Virus record (IMG/VR): IMGVR_UViG_3300035670_000316
Span: 1 to 49,820 of that record
Length of the DNA: 49,820 nt
Strand: one strand, 5' to 3'
DNA from: a virus
The position numbers were made by a program, and so were the translations under genes. This document shows, in pieces, positions 1-7,428 of this stretch. The notes under the pieces are model-generated. The model was given only the letters and a program-made list of their open reading frames with translations. It was not told the DNA's origin and did not search any database. Position 1 is the stretch's first letter; every line of letters begins with the position of its first letter.

Positions 1-232
1 AACTTAAAAATGAACCACTTACAAGACCTGAACCTGTAGGGAAAGATCCTGTTATAGAGTTTAAAGTAGCGTATACTGTACGAGGAGTTTGACCTAAGTA
101 ATTAGAAGCAATTTCCATTTTACCAGTGTATCCTGATAAATCTATAGGTTCACCATTTGAGTCTTTATATTGTAATTCAAAATTTAATGTAGCGCCTTGT
201 TCAATTACAAAATTATATAGTCCTGCTCCCAT
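1..232 (-). CDS. Virion structural protein, N-terminal part (cut by window edge)
   Basis: The reading frame opens with ATG at 232 and runs off the left edge after 77 codons without a stop. The product starts MGAGLYNFVIEQGATLNFELQYKD and continues with a polar, beta-rich sequence holding TGSFPTGSGL. Short N-termini of the type YNFxIxQGATxxFxxxxKDxxGxPIDLxGY are known from virion-associated proteins of large marine phages; this is recalled, not searched. It sits downstream of phoH in the same direction, with a TTATAAATA element 9 nt before the start. Function unknown; probably part of the tail, fibre or neck. Confidence 0.7.
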   Translation of the reverse strand, partial: MGAGLYNFVIEQGATLNFELQYKDSNGEPIDLSGYTGKMEIASNYLGQTPRTVYATLNSITGSFPTGSGLVSGSFLS

Positions 233-241
233 ATTTTTTCG

Positions 242-250
242 TTATAAATA
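242..250 (-). promoter_or_regulatory. Intergenic TTATAAATA element (coding strand TATTTATAA)
   Basis: First of 13 copies of a 9-bp element found between genes, always in the same orientation relative to transcription. On the coding strand it reads TATTTATAA, here followed by C. It lies 9 nt upstream of the ATG at 232 and 11 nt after the phoH stop codon. It is the reverse complement of the T4 late-promoter core TATAAATA plus one base, so whether it is a promoter is open. Confidence 0.55.
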
Positions 251-261
251 TGAAAGAAAAA

Positions 262-993
262 TTAATTCTTCCGACCGCTTGAACCTGAATTGCCTAGGTT
301 GATACCTTGTTCAACCGCTTCCTCATAGTAACTGATAAGATCTTCTACAATTGGATGTCTGTGATTTGTTTTAAGAGAAATAGCACACAAGTCTTTTATC
401 TTTTTAGCTGCTGTGTATAAGAATCTAAAACCAGAATCGCGTTTTGATTTTAAGTCTACTTGATTATCGTCCCCACAAATGATCATTTTTGAACGTAAAC
501 CTAAACGGGTTACGATCATTTCCATTTGCTCGTGTGTTACGTTTTGGGCTTCATCCACTATTACGATTGAATCAAGGAATGTACGACCTCGCATAAACGA
601 TAAAGGTACTATCTCGATTTGGCCATTAGTTATGAGTTGTTCCACTTTTACCTTGTCATATAACGCGTACATGTTCTGGTATATCGGCTGCACCCAAGGA
701 TCCATTTTCTCGCGTAAATCACCGGGTAGAAACCCTATTTCCTCTTTTGATACTGTAGGTCTGGTGATGATGACTTTTTCAGCTTCTTTCATAAATAGCT
801 TCTCTAGTGCTATTTGACATGCTAGAAATGTTTTACCTGAGCCTGCTGAACCGGCTAACAACGTAACTGTATGTTGTAATATTTTTGCTTTGGCTTCTTT
901 CTGTTCTGGGTTTAATTCTGTTTTAAACTTGATTGGAGTTTTGGGTTTGCGCTTTTCCTGGAAGATAGGATCTTCATGGTGGTGTGAAGCCAT
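262..993 (-). CDS. phoH: PhoH-like ATPase
   Basis: 243-residue P-loop ATPase of the PhoH family, common in T4-like phages of aquatic hosts. Walker A is GSAGSGKT at about residues 48-55 and Walker B is IVIVDEAQN at about 143-151. The downstream GDDNQVDL and NHRHPIVEDL segments match the conserved C-terminal part of PhoH ATPases. Residues 1-30 form a basic, His-containing extension (HHHED). It follows the capsid gene region and two small virion genes. The exact role in phages is unresolved; RNA metabolism or phosphate-stress functions have been proposed for the family. Family call secure, function uncertain. Confidence 0.93.
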   Translation of the reverse strand: MASHHHEDPIFQEKRKPKTPIKFKTELNPEQKEAKAKILQHTVTLLAGSAGSGKTFLACQIALEKLFMKEAEKVIITRPTVSKEEIGFLPGDLREKMDPWVQPIYQNMYALYDKVKVEQLITNGQIEIVPLSFMRGRTFLDSIVIVDEAQNVTHEQMEMIVTRLGLRSKMIICGDDNQVDLKSKRDSGFRFLYTAAKKIKDLCAISLKTNHRHPIVEDLISYYEEAVEQGINLGNSGSSGRKN

Positions 994-1019
994 AAATAAA
1001 AAATTAGGTTAGACAAAAA

Positions 1020-1679
1020 TTAGAAAGTCTTTGTTAAGGTAAAGATGTTTGAGTAAACAGAATCAGTTACAAGTGAATCTGTTCCCCAAACTGCCTCTAC
1101 TAATAGAGTATTAGATACTGTAGTATCAAAGCTAGAACTATTAATAAAGTTAAAAATTTCTCCCTCTACATTACCTGCGGAGTCTGTTCTATAATGGAAT
1201 ATTCCTGAAGTGGCTATTCTGGCTATACCAGCAGCACCAATTTCTTGAATAGAGAAATTTATATCAAGTACCCAACCTTTACCTGTAGCTTGGGCTAATT
1301 CAAATATACCCGTATCTACTAAAATAGTATTACCTGCTTTAATTTGAATTTCAAAATTATGGTTATTACCACTTGTTATAATACCTGAAGCAGCTACACT
1401 ATAAGCATCTCCTTTAGAGAATCCATTTGCTGGTACTGAAAGAGAGCCAATACCTCCATCTATTAAACTACCGGAAACTATAGTCCCATTTCCACTTCCA
1501 GTAACAGGGGTGCTAGAGCCGGTTTGATTATATAAACCATAAGTATTTCCAGCAATGGGAGCTAAAAATATATTGTTTAAAGTAGTATATTTTGTTACAC
1601 CACCTTGTACAGTTGCAAACAATTCGGCTCCGGTTAATGAACCAGCTGCTGGTAATTGGGATATAGGTAAATTAGGCAT
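1020..1679 (-). CDS. Putative virion / fibre-associated protein
   Basis: 219 residues beginning MPNLPISQLPAAGSLTGAEL. This ISxLPxAxxLTGxEL...VQxGVTK opening is familiar from the N-termini of many phage fibre and structural proteins. The rest is rich in Gly, Ser, Thr and Asn with alternating hydrophobic residues, suggesting beta structure, and has no catalytic motif. It starts two bases after the stop of the upstream 85-aa gene, so the two are probably cotranscribed. The N-terminus may attach to the particle, but no partner can be named. Confidence 0.65.
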   Translation of the reverse strand: MPNLPISQLPAAGSLTGAELFATVQGGVTKYTTLNNIFLAPIAGNTYGLYNQTGSSTPVTGSGNGTIVSGSLIDGGIGSLSVPANGFSKGDAYSVAASGIITSGNNHNFEIQIKAGNTILVDTGIFELAQATGKGWVLDINFSIQEIGAAGIARIATSGIFHYRTDSAGNVEGEIFNFINSSSFDTTVSNTLLVEAVWGTDSLVTDSVYSNIFTLTKTF

Positions 1680-1681
1680 GG

Positions 1682-1939
1682 TTAGGTGATTATAATTTTA
1701 GAGCCATCTTCTTGTAATATAAGATAATAGTCTAATACTCCACTATTATTAAATGATTCTTCTTGAGCTAAATATTTTTCTTCAGGTCCTTTAGTTTGAT
1801 AACTTATCCAACTTTGTCTTGCTGCGTCTAAATCATAGATATATTGTTTGTAAGCTGCTACTTGTTCATTTAAAGGCAACTTACTTACATGTTCAATTTT
1901 AATGAACTGTGGCCACAATATTTCTTCAAAGATATTCAT
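1682..1939 (-). CDS. Small hypothetical protein
   Basis: 85 residues, not recognised. It is mixed-charge with many aromatics and the helical stretch NEQVAAYKQYIYDLDAARQSW at about 24-44, and ends in a beta-like LILQEDGSKIIIT. It lies between the capsid-gene terminator and a putative fibre-type gene, with a TATTTATAA element only 4 nt before the ATG and no Shine-Dalgarno. The pairing with the next gene (2-bp gap) suggests a chaperone or attachment partner for it, as often seen with fibres, but nothing in the sequence proves that. Confidence 0.6.
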   Translation of the reverse strand: MNIFEEILWPQFIKIEHVSKLPLNEQVAAYKQYIYDLDAARQSWISYQTKGPEEKYLAQEESFNNSGVLDYYLILQEDGSKIIIT

Positions 1940-1943
1940 GTGC

Positions 1944-1952
1944 TTATAAATA
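1944..1952 (-). promoter_or_regulatory. Intergenic TTATAAATA element
   Basis: Coding-strand ATATTTATAAG, 4 nt before the ATG at 1939. It lies just downstream of the capsid-gene terminator in the direction of transcription, so the 85-aa gene and those after it need a new start site around here. At this spacing a conventional -10 box would start transcription at or inside the gene. Confidence 0.55.
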
Positions 1953-1960
1953 TAGTATAG

Positions 1961-1992
1961 AAAAATAAAAGAGTCCCGCTTTCGCGGGACTC
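1961..1992 (-). terminator. Rho-independent terminator after the major capsid gene
   Basis: A perfect 9-bp stem (GAGTCCCGC with GCGGGACTC, 1971-1992) closes a GAAA tetraloop on the coding strand. It is followed by the T-rich tract TTTTATTTTT at 1961-1970. It begins 27 bases after the capsid stop codon and is oriented for minus-strand transcripts. It should define the 3' end of a highly expressed scaffold-capsid transcript. Confidence 0.92.
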
Positions 1993-2018
1993 CCTATTTA
2001 ACTCCTATGGTTAATCTA

Positions 2019-3689
2019 TTAAAGGGTGTTCAAACCGTTTACGTAGATCTTACCGTAGAATTCCGGACGAAGCATCTTCTTAGCGTAGCGAGTCAAGAGA
2101 CCTTTTCTTGGAGTGAAGGTATCTGGATCGTAGATAAGAGGAGTCATGATCAACGGAATGTAAGGAGCGAACACAGCACCGGCCTCAAGGAACTGAGTAC
2201 CACGGAAGCCCATAAGGATAGTGTTTTCAGTCATGTAAGGGTTCTTGTAAACTGTGTAGCGGCTGTTCAATTGACCAGCTTTCTGTACACCAAATGCGTA
2301 CTCCATCTTGTCGGCAGAACCGTCGCTGTTAGAAGCGAATCCTGGGATTGACTCGATGATAGTAGCTACAGTTGGAGAACATACCATGAAGTTAGCACCT
2401 CCGCGGAGAGTTAACTGGTGGATCTTGTTGCTCAACTTTTGCATCTTGGTACCAAGAGTTTGGAACCACTGACCTTGAGTGTTGTAGAAAGCACTTGGAG
2501 AAGCTACTGGAGCTGTCTGGGTAGAGCTTGTGATAACGAAGTTGTTGATGGCTGACCAGTACTCAGTACCAGCGGCAGCGTCTTCGATTAACATGTCAAG
2601 GATTTCGAGGTCGATTTCAAGAGAGATGTACTCGCTCATGATGTTAGTAACCTCAGCTTCAGCGTCAAGAGCTTGGTAAGCGTTAAGGTCTTGTGCGAAC
2701 TCAGGAGTCCAAACAGCCTTTAACTTCTTAGTCTTGGCAACGATAGCCTCTGAACGCATACCGATGTTGATCTCTGGGATAACGATTTCAGTAGCGCTTT
2801 CAGCGTTAGGTACAGCGTATGAGTTTCCAGCTTCGAAGTCACCAACGTTGTATGGAGACATTGTAGTAGCCTTGTTGTACTCAACTACCATAGTGCTTGA
2901 ATCAGCGAAGCCAGTTTGGCCAGCAGAAGCAGTAACGTAGAAAGTTAAGTTAGGAGCATTGTAAGTAGTGAATGCAGGTAAGTTAGTAGCTACAGTTACT
3001 TTTGAACCTGTAGACAATACGAAGCCACGAACAGCTTGATCGTCTAAAGAAGCAGTAATAGTAGAAGCATCAACTACGATTTTCTTAACCTGACCAGCAG
3101 CAACAGAAGCTGATAACGCAGAATCAAAGTTTACTTCAGAGAAAGAAGCAGAAGTGATTGAAGCTGTAGTTACAGTGAACGAAGCTGAGAATTGGTTGGT
3201 TGAGTAGGTAAATCTACCGGCACCGTAAAGACCACCTTCAGCAGCTGGAGTGGCGAATGGATACTGTGAACCAGTGTTACCATAGAGTGATTGACCCTGG
3301 GTAAATGGATTCTTAGCAGTTCCGTATTGGAAATCTAAGTAGAATACAAGACCAGAAGGAAGGTTCATTGGTTGAACAGAAACGAATTCCTTAGCAGCGA
3401 TTTGTCCGAAGACCTTACGTACTAATGGAAGAGCGATACCTGCCCACTCAGCGCCTTGACCTACTGAGAAAGCACCGTAGCCAGAACCGCCACCTACTGA
3501 TGACTGCTCAACTACAAGTTGCTTAGCTTGGTTTTCGAGGATAAGAGACATGTTGTTCTTGTCGGTTTCTGAACGAAGACCTTCAAGAAGTCCAGTCACT
3601 TCCCACTTTGCAGCTAATTTAGCTGCGTCAGACTGCATGTTCTTCCATCCAGAAGCTGCAGACTCAAGAAGTTGTTGTACTTGTGACAT
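2019..3689 (-). CDS. gp23: Major capsid protein (T4 gp23-like)
   Basis: 556 residues, close to T4 gp23 (521). It directly follows the protease and scaffold genes in the T4 order 21-22-23. Residues 1-61 form a charged helical pro-region (QQLLESAASGW, NMSLILENQAKQL). VVE/QSSVGGG at 59-67 fits a prohead-protease cleavage site, near the position used in T4 gp23 (E65). GAFSVGQGAEWAGIALPLVRKVF then opens the mature protein, with the conserved C-terminal YIPLIMTPLIYDP and PRKGLLTRYAKKM. The GC content looks higher than in neighbouring genes, as often seen for abundant capsid proteins. A degenerate box (GATATATAAC) precedes the ATG, and a strong terminator follows the gene. Confidence 0.95.
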   Translation of the reverse strand: MSQVQQLLESAASGWKNMQSDAAKLAAKWEVTGLLEGLRSETDKNNMSLILENQAKQLVVEQSSVGGGSGYGAFSVGQGAEWAGIALPLVRKVFGQIAAKEFVSVQPMNLPSGLVFYLDFQYGTAKNPFTQGQSLYGNTGSQYPFATPAAEGGLYGAGRFTYSTNQFSASFTVTTASITSASFSEVNFDSALSASVAAGQVKKIVVDASTITASLDDQAVRGFVLSTGSKVTVATNLPAFTTYNAPNLTFYVTASAGQTGFADSSTMVVEYNKATTMSPYNVGDFEAGNSYAVPNAESATEIVIPEINIGMRSEAIVAKTKKLKAVWTPEFAQDLNAYQALDAEAEVTNIMSEYISLEIDLEILDMLIEDAAAGTEYWSAINNFVITSSTQTAPVASPSAFYNTQGQWFQTLGTKMQKLSNKIHQLTLRGGANFMVCSPTVATIIESIPGFASNSDGSADKMEYAFGVQKAGQLNSRYTVYKNPYMTENTILMGFRGTQFLEAGAVFAPYIPLIMTPLIYDPDTFTPRKGLLTRYAKKMLRPEFYGKIYVNGLNTL

Positions 3690-3713
3690 TGTTATATATC
3701 GAGTTTAAATTAA

Positions 3714-4940
3714 TTATTTTTTGATACCCGCTAAGACTTTCCATCTAGCGAATTGATCGTTTACCTCAAGGATTGGTTTCTTTTCTGGGGCAATTCCTGC
3801 TGCTTTAGAAGCCATACCTCTTACTGATTCGTTAACTGTAGTTTTAGTTTCCTTAACTGTAGTTAATGTTTCGTAAATAAGTTTAGCATCTTTTACAGAG
3901 GCAGCTTTATCAAAAGCTTCCAATACCTTTACTTTTTGTGTTTCAGTTAAATTCTTAGCTCTGAAGATTTTGTTAGAGTAAAGAAGTTTAGCGTTAAGGA
4001 GTTTAGTTTCAGCAAGAGTTGAAGCTAATTCTTCAAGTTCTTGTTTCATTTCTTCCATTTCACTTTCTCCTTCTTCCATACTAGCTTTTTTACCTTTAAT
4101 CAAACGCTTAACAGCTTCAATACCGTCTTTAGCGTAAGCTGCTGCTAATGCTGCTGCTGGAATACCTACGGCACCTGCTAGAATACCAGTGATTATTTCC
4201 ATATCACTAGGGTTCATCATTAGGTCGTAAAGTTCGTTTACTTCTTCTTCTTTTACAAGTTCACCTCTTTCTTTTTCGGTTGACTTACGAAGTTTGTCTT
4301 TTGGATTCTTACCGTAGTAAGCTCTTTCAGCTACCATTTCTTCTTCGTCTTCCATATCGATGTCGATGTCCTCTTCTTCTCCACCTTCTTCGTCGGCTTC
4401 GAATTCTTCACCGGCTTCGAGCTCACCAGCTCTAACCATGTCTTCGATTACATCCTCAATTAAGTCCTTGAGCTCTTCTTCGGTCATGTCTTCAAGGTCG
4501 ATTTCGTCTTCCTCTTCACCTTCAACTTCTTCTTCAGAGTCCATTTCCATTTCCTCTTCTTCTTGTTCGTTTAGGGTTTCTTCCATTTCCTTGTCTTTGC
4601 CCATTTCCTCATCGAGTTCAGCTAGGAGTTCATCAAGATCCATCTCGTCTACCATTTCATCTTCCTCTTCAAGATTACCTTTAGGAGCAGCGCTAAATGC
4701 GTTACCGGTACCTTCTTCACTAGGATCGTTAATAGTTCCAAGACGTTCTTCCATTTTCTCTTCGCTGTAGTTTTCTTCCACTTCTTCTTCAGCTTCCATC
4801 TCAGCTAACTTAGCAGAGAATTTCTCTTTTAAGTATGGAGTGAAGGCTTCCTCAAGAGCGGCTTTGGCGTTTGCGATAGCTGCTTCTTTAACAGATTTAG
4901 CATCAGCAATAGCCTCTTTCAATAGGTCTCTATTTGCCAT
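3714..4940 (-). CDS. gp22: Prohead core scaffolding protein (T4 gp22-like)
   Basis: 408 residues, very acidic between about 45 and 210 (runs of Glu and Asp), with a helical N-terminus MANRDLLKEAIADAKSVKEA typical of T4-like core scaffolds. It lies between the protease and capsid genes. Candidate self-processing sites are LKE/A at residue 9 and LNE/Q at 125, which fits a scaffold degraded by the prohead protease. A hydrophobic Ala/Gly-rich stretch (ITGILAGAVGIPAAALAAAYA) is at about 250-270, and the C-terminal third is helical. Longer than T4 gp22 (269 residues), mainly through the acidic insert. Its own leader holds two inverted repeats and a TATAAT box. Confidence 0.87.
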   Translation of the reverse strand: MANRDLLKEAIADAKSVKEAAIANAKAALEEAFTPYLKEKFSAKLAEMEAEEEVEENYSEEKMEERLGTINDPSEEGTGNAFSAAPKGNLEEEDEMVDEMDLDELLAELDEEMGKDKEMEETLNEQEEEEMEMDSEEEVEGEEEDEIDLEDMTEEELKDLIEDVIEDMVRAGELEAGEEFEADEEGGEEEDIDIDMEDEEEMVAERAYYGKNPKDKLRKSTEKERGELVKEEEVNELYDLMMNPSDMEIITGILAGAVGIPAAALAAAYAKDGIEAVKRLIKGKKASMEEGESEMEEMKQELEELASTLAETKLLNAKLLYSNKIFRAKNLTETQKVKVLEAFDKAASVKDAKLIYETLTTVKETKTTVNESVRGMASKAAGIAPEKKPILEVNDQFARWKVLAGIKK

Positions 4941-5064
4941 TGTTTAAACCACAAAATTTGATTTGGGGGGTACGGTTATTCAATTCAACCGTAATCGGAA
5001 TTATACATTTATGAATGCTATATAAGGATAGCATATTATGTCTATACATATATTGGGATTTTTC
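4941..5064 (-). promoter_or_regulatory. Scaffold gene leader with TATAAT box and two inverted repeats
   Basis: This non-coding gap between the protease-gene terminator and the scaffold ATG holds a perfect TATAAT (coding strand) at 5000-5005, about 60 nt before the ATG. A 7-bp inverted repeat ATGCTAT/ATAGCAT (5015-5021 with 5028-5034) covers the region just upstream of the box. A second 7-bp repeat TACGGTT/AACCGTA (4971-4977 with 4987-4993) lies in the expected leader RNA. No clear -35 box is visible. It probably provides a separate promoter for scaffold and capsid. The upstream repeat is placed like an operator, and the downstream one could form an RNA hairpin. Confidence 0.6.
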
Positions 5065-5097
5065 AAAAATAAAAAAAGGCCCCCTTTCGGGGACCTT
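5065..5097 (-). terminator. Rho-independent terminator after the prohead protease gene
   Basis: On the coding strand AAGGTCCCC-GAAA-GGGGGCCTT (5076-5097) folds into a 9-bp stem with one T-G wobble and a GAAA tetraloop, followed by TTTTTATTTTT at 5065-5075. It starts 27 bases after the protease stop and isolates the protease transcript from scaffold and capsid, allowing very different expression levels. Confidence 0.9.
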
Positions 5098-5123
5098 GCC
5101 TAAGGTAGCAGGCTTTTTAAATA

Positions 5124-5732
5124 TTATATAATAGGGCAAGTACCCTTAGCACATAGAATTTCTGTTAAAATACTACTTGCTTTTCCGTAATGATTTACTG
5201 TATTGTATTCTTTCCCTTCGCGTACTAGATGCATAAATGAGCCTGGGTTAGAAGGGGTTGAAACGAAATCCCAACATAATAATTCGAAATCGTCTTGTAC
5301 TTCCATCATACCTTCTCCCATTGGTTTTAATGAGCCCATACCGCGAGAAGAAACACCCACTTGAACACCATTATCAATTAATGCTTTAAGGATATTGCCG
5401 GAAACTGTTGGTAAAATTTCGATTTTACCTACAACGTGATCACCATCCCACCATATATCGCGAATGATATGACAAACGTTTTTTAGATTGATTATAGAAG
5501 AATCTGGGTGGTCTAGTTCACCTGTTGCTCTATTTTGCTTGACTATATCTGTGTATTTATCTATTTCTCTTTTCCACAAGTCTTTAGCATAATATCTACC
5601 ATTACCATTTCTTACTTGAGCAGTAGCTAGGATTCCTTCTACAATAGGATTACCTGCTGGAGATTTGTAACCTTCAGTTAGCTGAACAGGGTTAACCTGA
5701 AATTCTTGAGTTTCAATTAGTACTTGTTTCAT
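5124..5732 (-). CDS. gp21: Prohead maturation protease (T4 gp21-like)
   Basis: 202-residue serine protease that cleaves scaffold, capsid and internal proteins in the prohead. The catalytic His is in GELDHPD (H75) and the nucleophile in GVSSRGMGS (S128 or S129). WDFVSTPSNPGSF near 154-166 is the conserved strand-turn of herpesvirus-type prohead proteases. QLTE/GYKSP at residues 17-25 is a likely autocleavage site in the (L/I)-x-E form. It overlaps the stop of the upstream internal-protein gene by one base and is followed by a strong terminator. Length matches T4 gp21 (212 residues). Confidence 0.93.
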   Translation of the reverse strand: MKQVLIETQEFQVNPVQLTEGYKSPAGNPIVEGILATAQVRNGNGRYYAKDLWKREIDKYTDIVKQNRATGELDHPDSSIINLKNVCHIIRDIWWDGDHVVGKIEILPTVSGNILKALIDNGVQVGVSSRGMGSLKPMGEGMMEVQDDFELLCWDFVSTPSNPGSFMHLVREGKEYNTVNHYGKASSILTEILCAKGTCPII

Positions 5733-6358
5733 TACTTTTTGATATCACCGTATCCGCTTGCTTTGTATTTTCCTTTAGCTTCTCCAGACTCACCTAAACC
5801 AGGAGCATCTTTAGAGTATCCAATACCTTTAACTCCAAATGCAGCATTTTCTACATAGAACGAAGGATTTTTAGCTAAATTTTTTCTAACGATTTCTTTT
5901 AACTCGTCTACAGTCTTATCAACGTTCTTAGGATCTTTCATTTCAGCGTAATATCCCTCTAAGAACTCTTCACCATATAGGTTATCAATATCCTTTTTAT
6001 TAGAATAATCAAATCCTGTTTCTCTTTGGTTATCTTCTACTTCTTTAGATAATTTAGTATTAACTGCTTTAGTATCGTAAGCACCTGAAGCTTTAGGGGC
6101 TTTAATAGGATTTTCTTGAACTGATGCTTCGTTTACAAATGAATTAAATGCTTGGAAAGGATCAAAAACACGCTTAGTAACTACACCACCAATGCCTTCG
6201 TTTAAAATACCTCTTTGTTTTAAGATAGTTGTAGCTTCACCGTAAGTAGCAAAGTTAGTGATGTACTCAGGAAATAATCTACGAGCTGATTTCAAGAACA
6301 TATCTTTATGTCCTTTTCCTTCCTGGATTAGATTGTATTGTTCTTGTAGTGTTTTCAT
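5732..6358 (-). CDS. Internal head protein candidate with protease-type sites
   Basis: 208 residues from the ATG at 6358. The frame is open further upstream to 6400, but that would run into the preceding gene, and MKTLQEQYNLIQEGKG is the typical internal-protein N-terminus. IQE/G at 11-14, LNE/G at 52-55 and VNE/A at 75-78 match prohead-protease sites. The remainder is charged (DNQRETGFDYSNKKDIDNLYGEEF) and ends with GESGEAKGKYKASGYGDIKK. It sits immediately upstream of the protease gene. No enzyme motif; likely packaged or a core component by analogy to T4 internal proteins. Confidence 0.7.
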   Translation of the reverse strand: MKTLQEQYNLIQEGKGHKDMFLKSARRLFPEYITNFATYGEATTILKQRGILNEGIGGVVTKRVFDPFQAFNSFVNEASVQENPIKAPKASGAYDTKAVNTKLSKEVEDNQRETGFDYSNKKDIDNLYGEEFLEGYYAEMKDPKNVDKTVDELKEIVRKNLAKNPSFYVENAAFGVKGIGYSKDAPGLGESGEAKGKYKASGYGDIKK

Positions 6359-6359
6359 G

Positions 6360-6587
6360 TTATAGGTAAAATAATACAGCTCCTGAAGATAAAGAAGCAC
6401 TTGTTACGTAGATAGGTACAGTTGTTCCAGCTGGAAGAACCCAGTTAGTAGTTGCTAAATTAGTTCCGTTAGCATCTTTTAAAGCAGTAAATACTGCTGA
6501 TCCTGATACTACTGTAAAACCAGCAAAACCACCCTGTACTGAAGTAGTGGTTACAATTCCTGAAGCGTTTGCGGGTATGTTTGCCAT
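6360..6587 (-). CDS. Small beta-rich protein, possible head decoration
   Basis: 75 residues, not recognised. Low charge, rich in Ala, Gly, Thr, Ser and Val, with alternating hydrophobic residues (GFTVVSGSAVFTAL, TTVPIYVTSASLSSGAVLFYL), suggesting a small beta fold. Stop and start are tightly packed between the flanking head genes (1-2 bases). Composition and position would suit a small capsid-surface or fibre-related protein. That is inference only. Confidence 0.5.
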   Translation of the reverse strand: MANIPANASGIVTTTSVQGGFAGFTVVSGSAVFTALKDANGTNLATTNWVLPAGTTVPIYVTSASLSSGAVLFYL

Positions 6588-6589
6588 TT

Positions 6590-6838
6590 TTATTTATTTA
6601 ATAATTCTTCGATGTCGTTTAAATATTCCATAATCAAATCTGTAGGTATTACTACAGCATATGAACCTGGGTTTTCTTTATAGTATGCTATTGTTTCGTC
6701 TTTTGCTCTATCAAGAGAAGTATATAAACTATTTAATCTAGCTTCGATGGCTTTAAATGCTTCGATGCGTTGATTTTGGAACTCTATTCTTTTAGGATCC
6801 GCCTCGTTTAATCTAGATTTTAATTTATACTTATACAT
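6590..6838 (-). CDS. Small helical protein with protease-type site
   Basis: 82 residues. It starts MYKYKLKSRLNEADPKR, where LNE/A (10-13) matches the site found in neighbouring head proteins. The rest is predicted helical and charged (NQRIEAFKAIEARLNSLYTSLDRAKDETIAYY). A TATTTATAA element ends 2 nt before the ATG. It occupies the region between portal and protease genes where T4 has small core proteins (67, 68), but no sequence similarity to them can be claimed. Confidence 0.6.
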   Translation of the reverse strand: MYKYKLKSRLNEADPKRIEFQNQRIEAFKAIEARLNSLYTSLDRAKDETIAYYKENPGSYAVVIPTDLIMEYLNDIEELLNK

Positions 6839-6840
6839 AC

Positions 6841-6849
6841 TTATAAATA
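6841..6849 (-). promoter_or_regulatory. Intergenic TTATAAATA element abutting a stop codon
   Basis: Coding-strand TAA-TATTTATAAG: the element directly follows the TAA stop of the 192-aa gene and ends 2 nt before the next ATG. It fills almost the entire junction. Confidence 0.55.
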
Positions 6850-7428
6850 TTATTTACCCCATAAATATTTAGTGTCTATAGCCTTAGATTGAGCAGCTAA
6901 TTTTTTACTATTAACAGGTTTAAAACCAAAGTTTTTAGTATAGTAATTATTCTTTACACCTGTAGTTCCTGCTTTAGGACCTTTACCTAAAGAAGCACCA
7001 GGATTAGCTTCACCTAATTTTTTCATTTTAGGAGCTAATCTAAAAGCAAATGGAGTAGCATATTGAGCACCAGCTCCTACAGAAAATGAACCAGCACCAG
7101 CCCCACCACCTGTACCTGCCATTTCAAACATACCCTTAATCTTTTGGTATTCAGTTGGGTAATTTTTTCTCATATGAGTTCTAAGATTATTTCTTAAAAC
7201 TCTAAATTGATTATAAATTTCTCCAAATTTAGGATCCTTAATTACATCAGGATCAGTTGCTACTGTTCTAAGTGTATCTAGAGCACGATTAATGTCCTTT
7301 AAAAGGATTTCAAAATCGGGAATATATACTACATCAGATTCAAATTCTTCCTCACCACCAGGTGTGGGTTTAAGGATGAATTTTCTTCCCCTTGCTACTT
7401 CGCGAATTTTATTTAATAGTTGATCCAT
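6850..7428 (-). CDS. Head-region hypothetical protein, Gly-rich
   Basis: 192 residues. The N-terminal 100 residues are helical (ILLKDINRALDTLRTVATDPDVI, YNQFRVLRNNLRTHMRKNYP). A glycine-rich segment AGTGGGAGAGSFSVGAGAQYATP follows at about 104-126, then a basic C-terminus with NNYYTKNFGFKPV. The Gly-rich AGSFSVGAGAQYA resembles the start of the mature capsid protein (GAFSVGQGAEWAG), which may be chance or a shared assembly motif. It overlaps the next upstream gene by 20 bases. Conserved in large marine phages as far as I recall; role unknown. Confidence 0.65.
   Translation of the reverse strand: MDQLLNKIREVARGRKFILKPTPGGEEEFESDVVYIPDFEILLKDINRALDTLRTVATDPDVIKDPKFGEIYNQFRVLRNNLRTHMRKNYPTEYQKIKGMFEMAGTGGGAGAGSFSVGAGAQYATPFAFRLAPKMKKLGEANPGASLGKGPKAGTTGVKNNYYTKNFGFKPVNSKKLAAQSKAIDTKYLWGK

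Noticed and set aside
2007-2351. Open frame on the plus strand at the 3' end of the capsid gene
   Set aside because: It lies wholly over the conserved end of the capsid gene and has no start context or recognisable product.
4360-4770. Plus-strand frame encoding a long Ser-rich protein
   Set aside because: It is the antisense of the Glu/Asp-rich part of the scaffold gene; Glu codons read as Ser on the other strand.
4930-5139. 69-codon frame spanning the protease-scaffold gap
   Set aside because: It covers a strong terminator and the scaffold promoter region and has no plausible protein composition.
6359-6400. Upstream start for the gene at 5732
   Set aside because: The extra 14 residues overlap the preceding gene's end and precede the typical MKTLQEQ leader.
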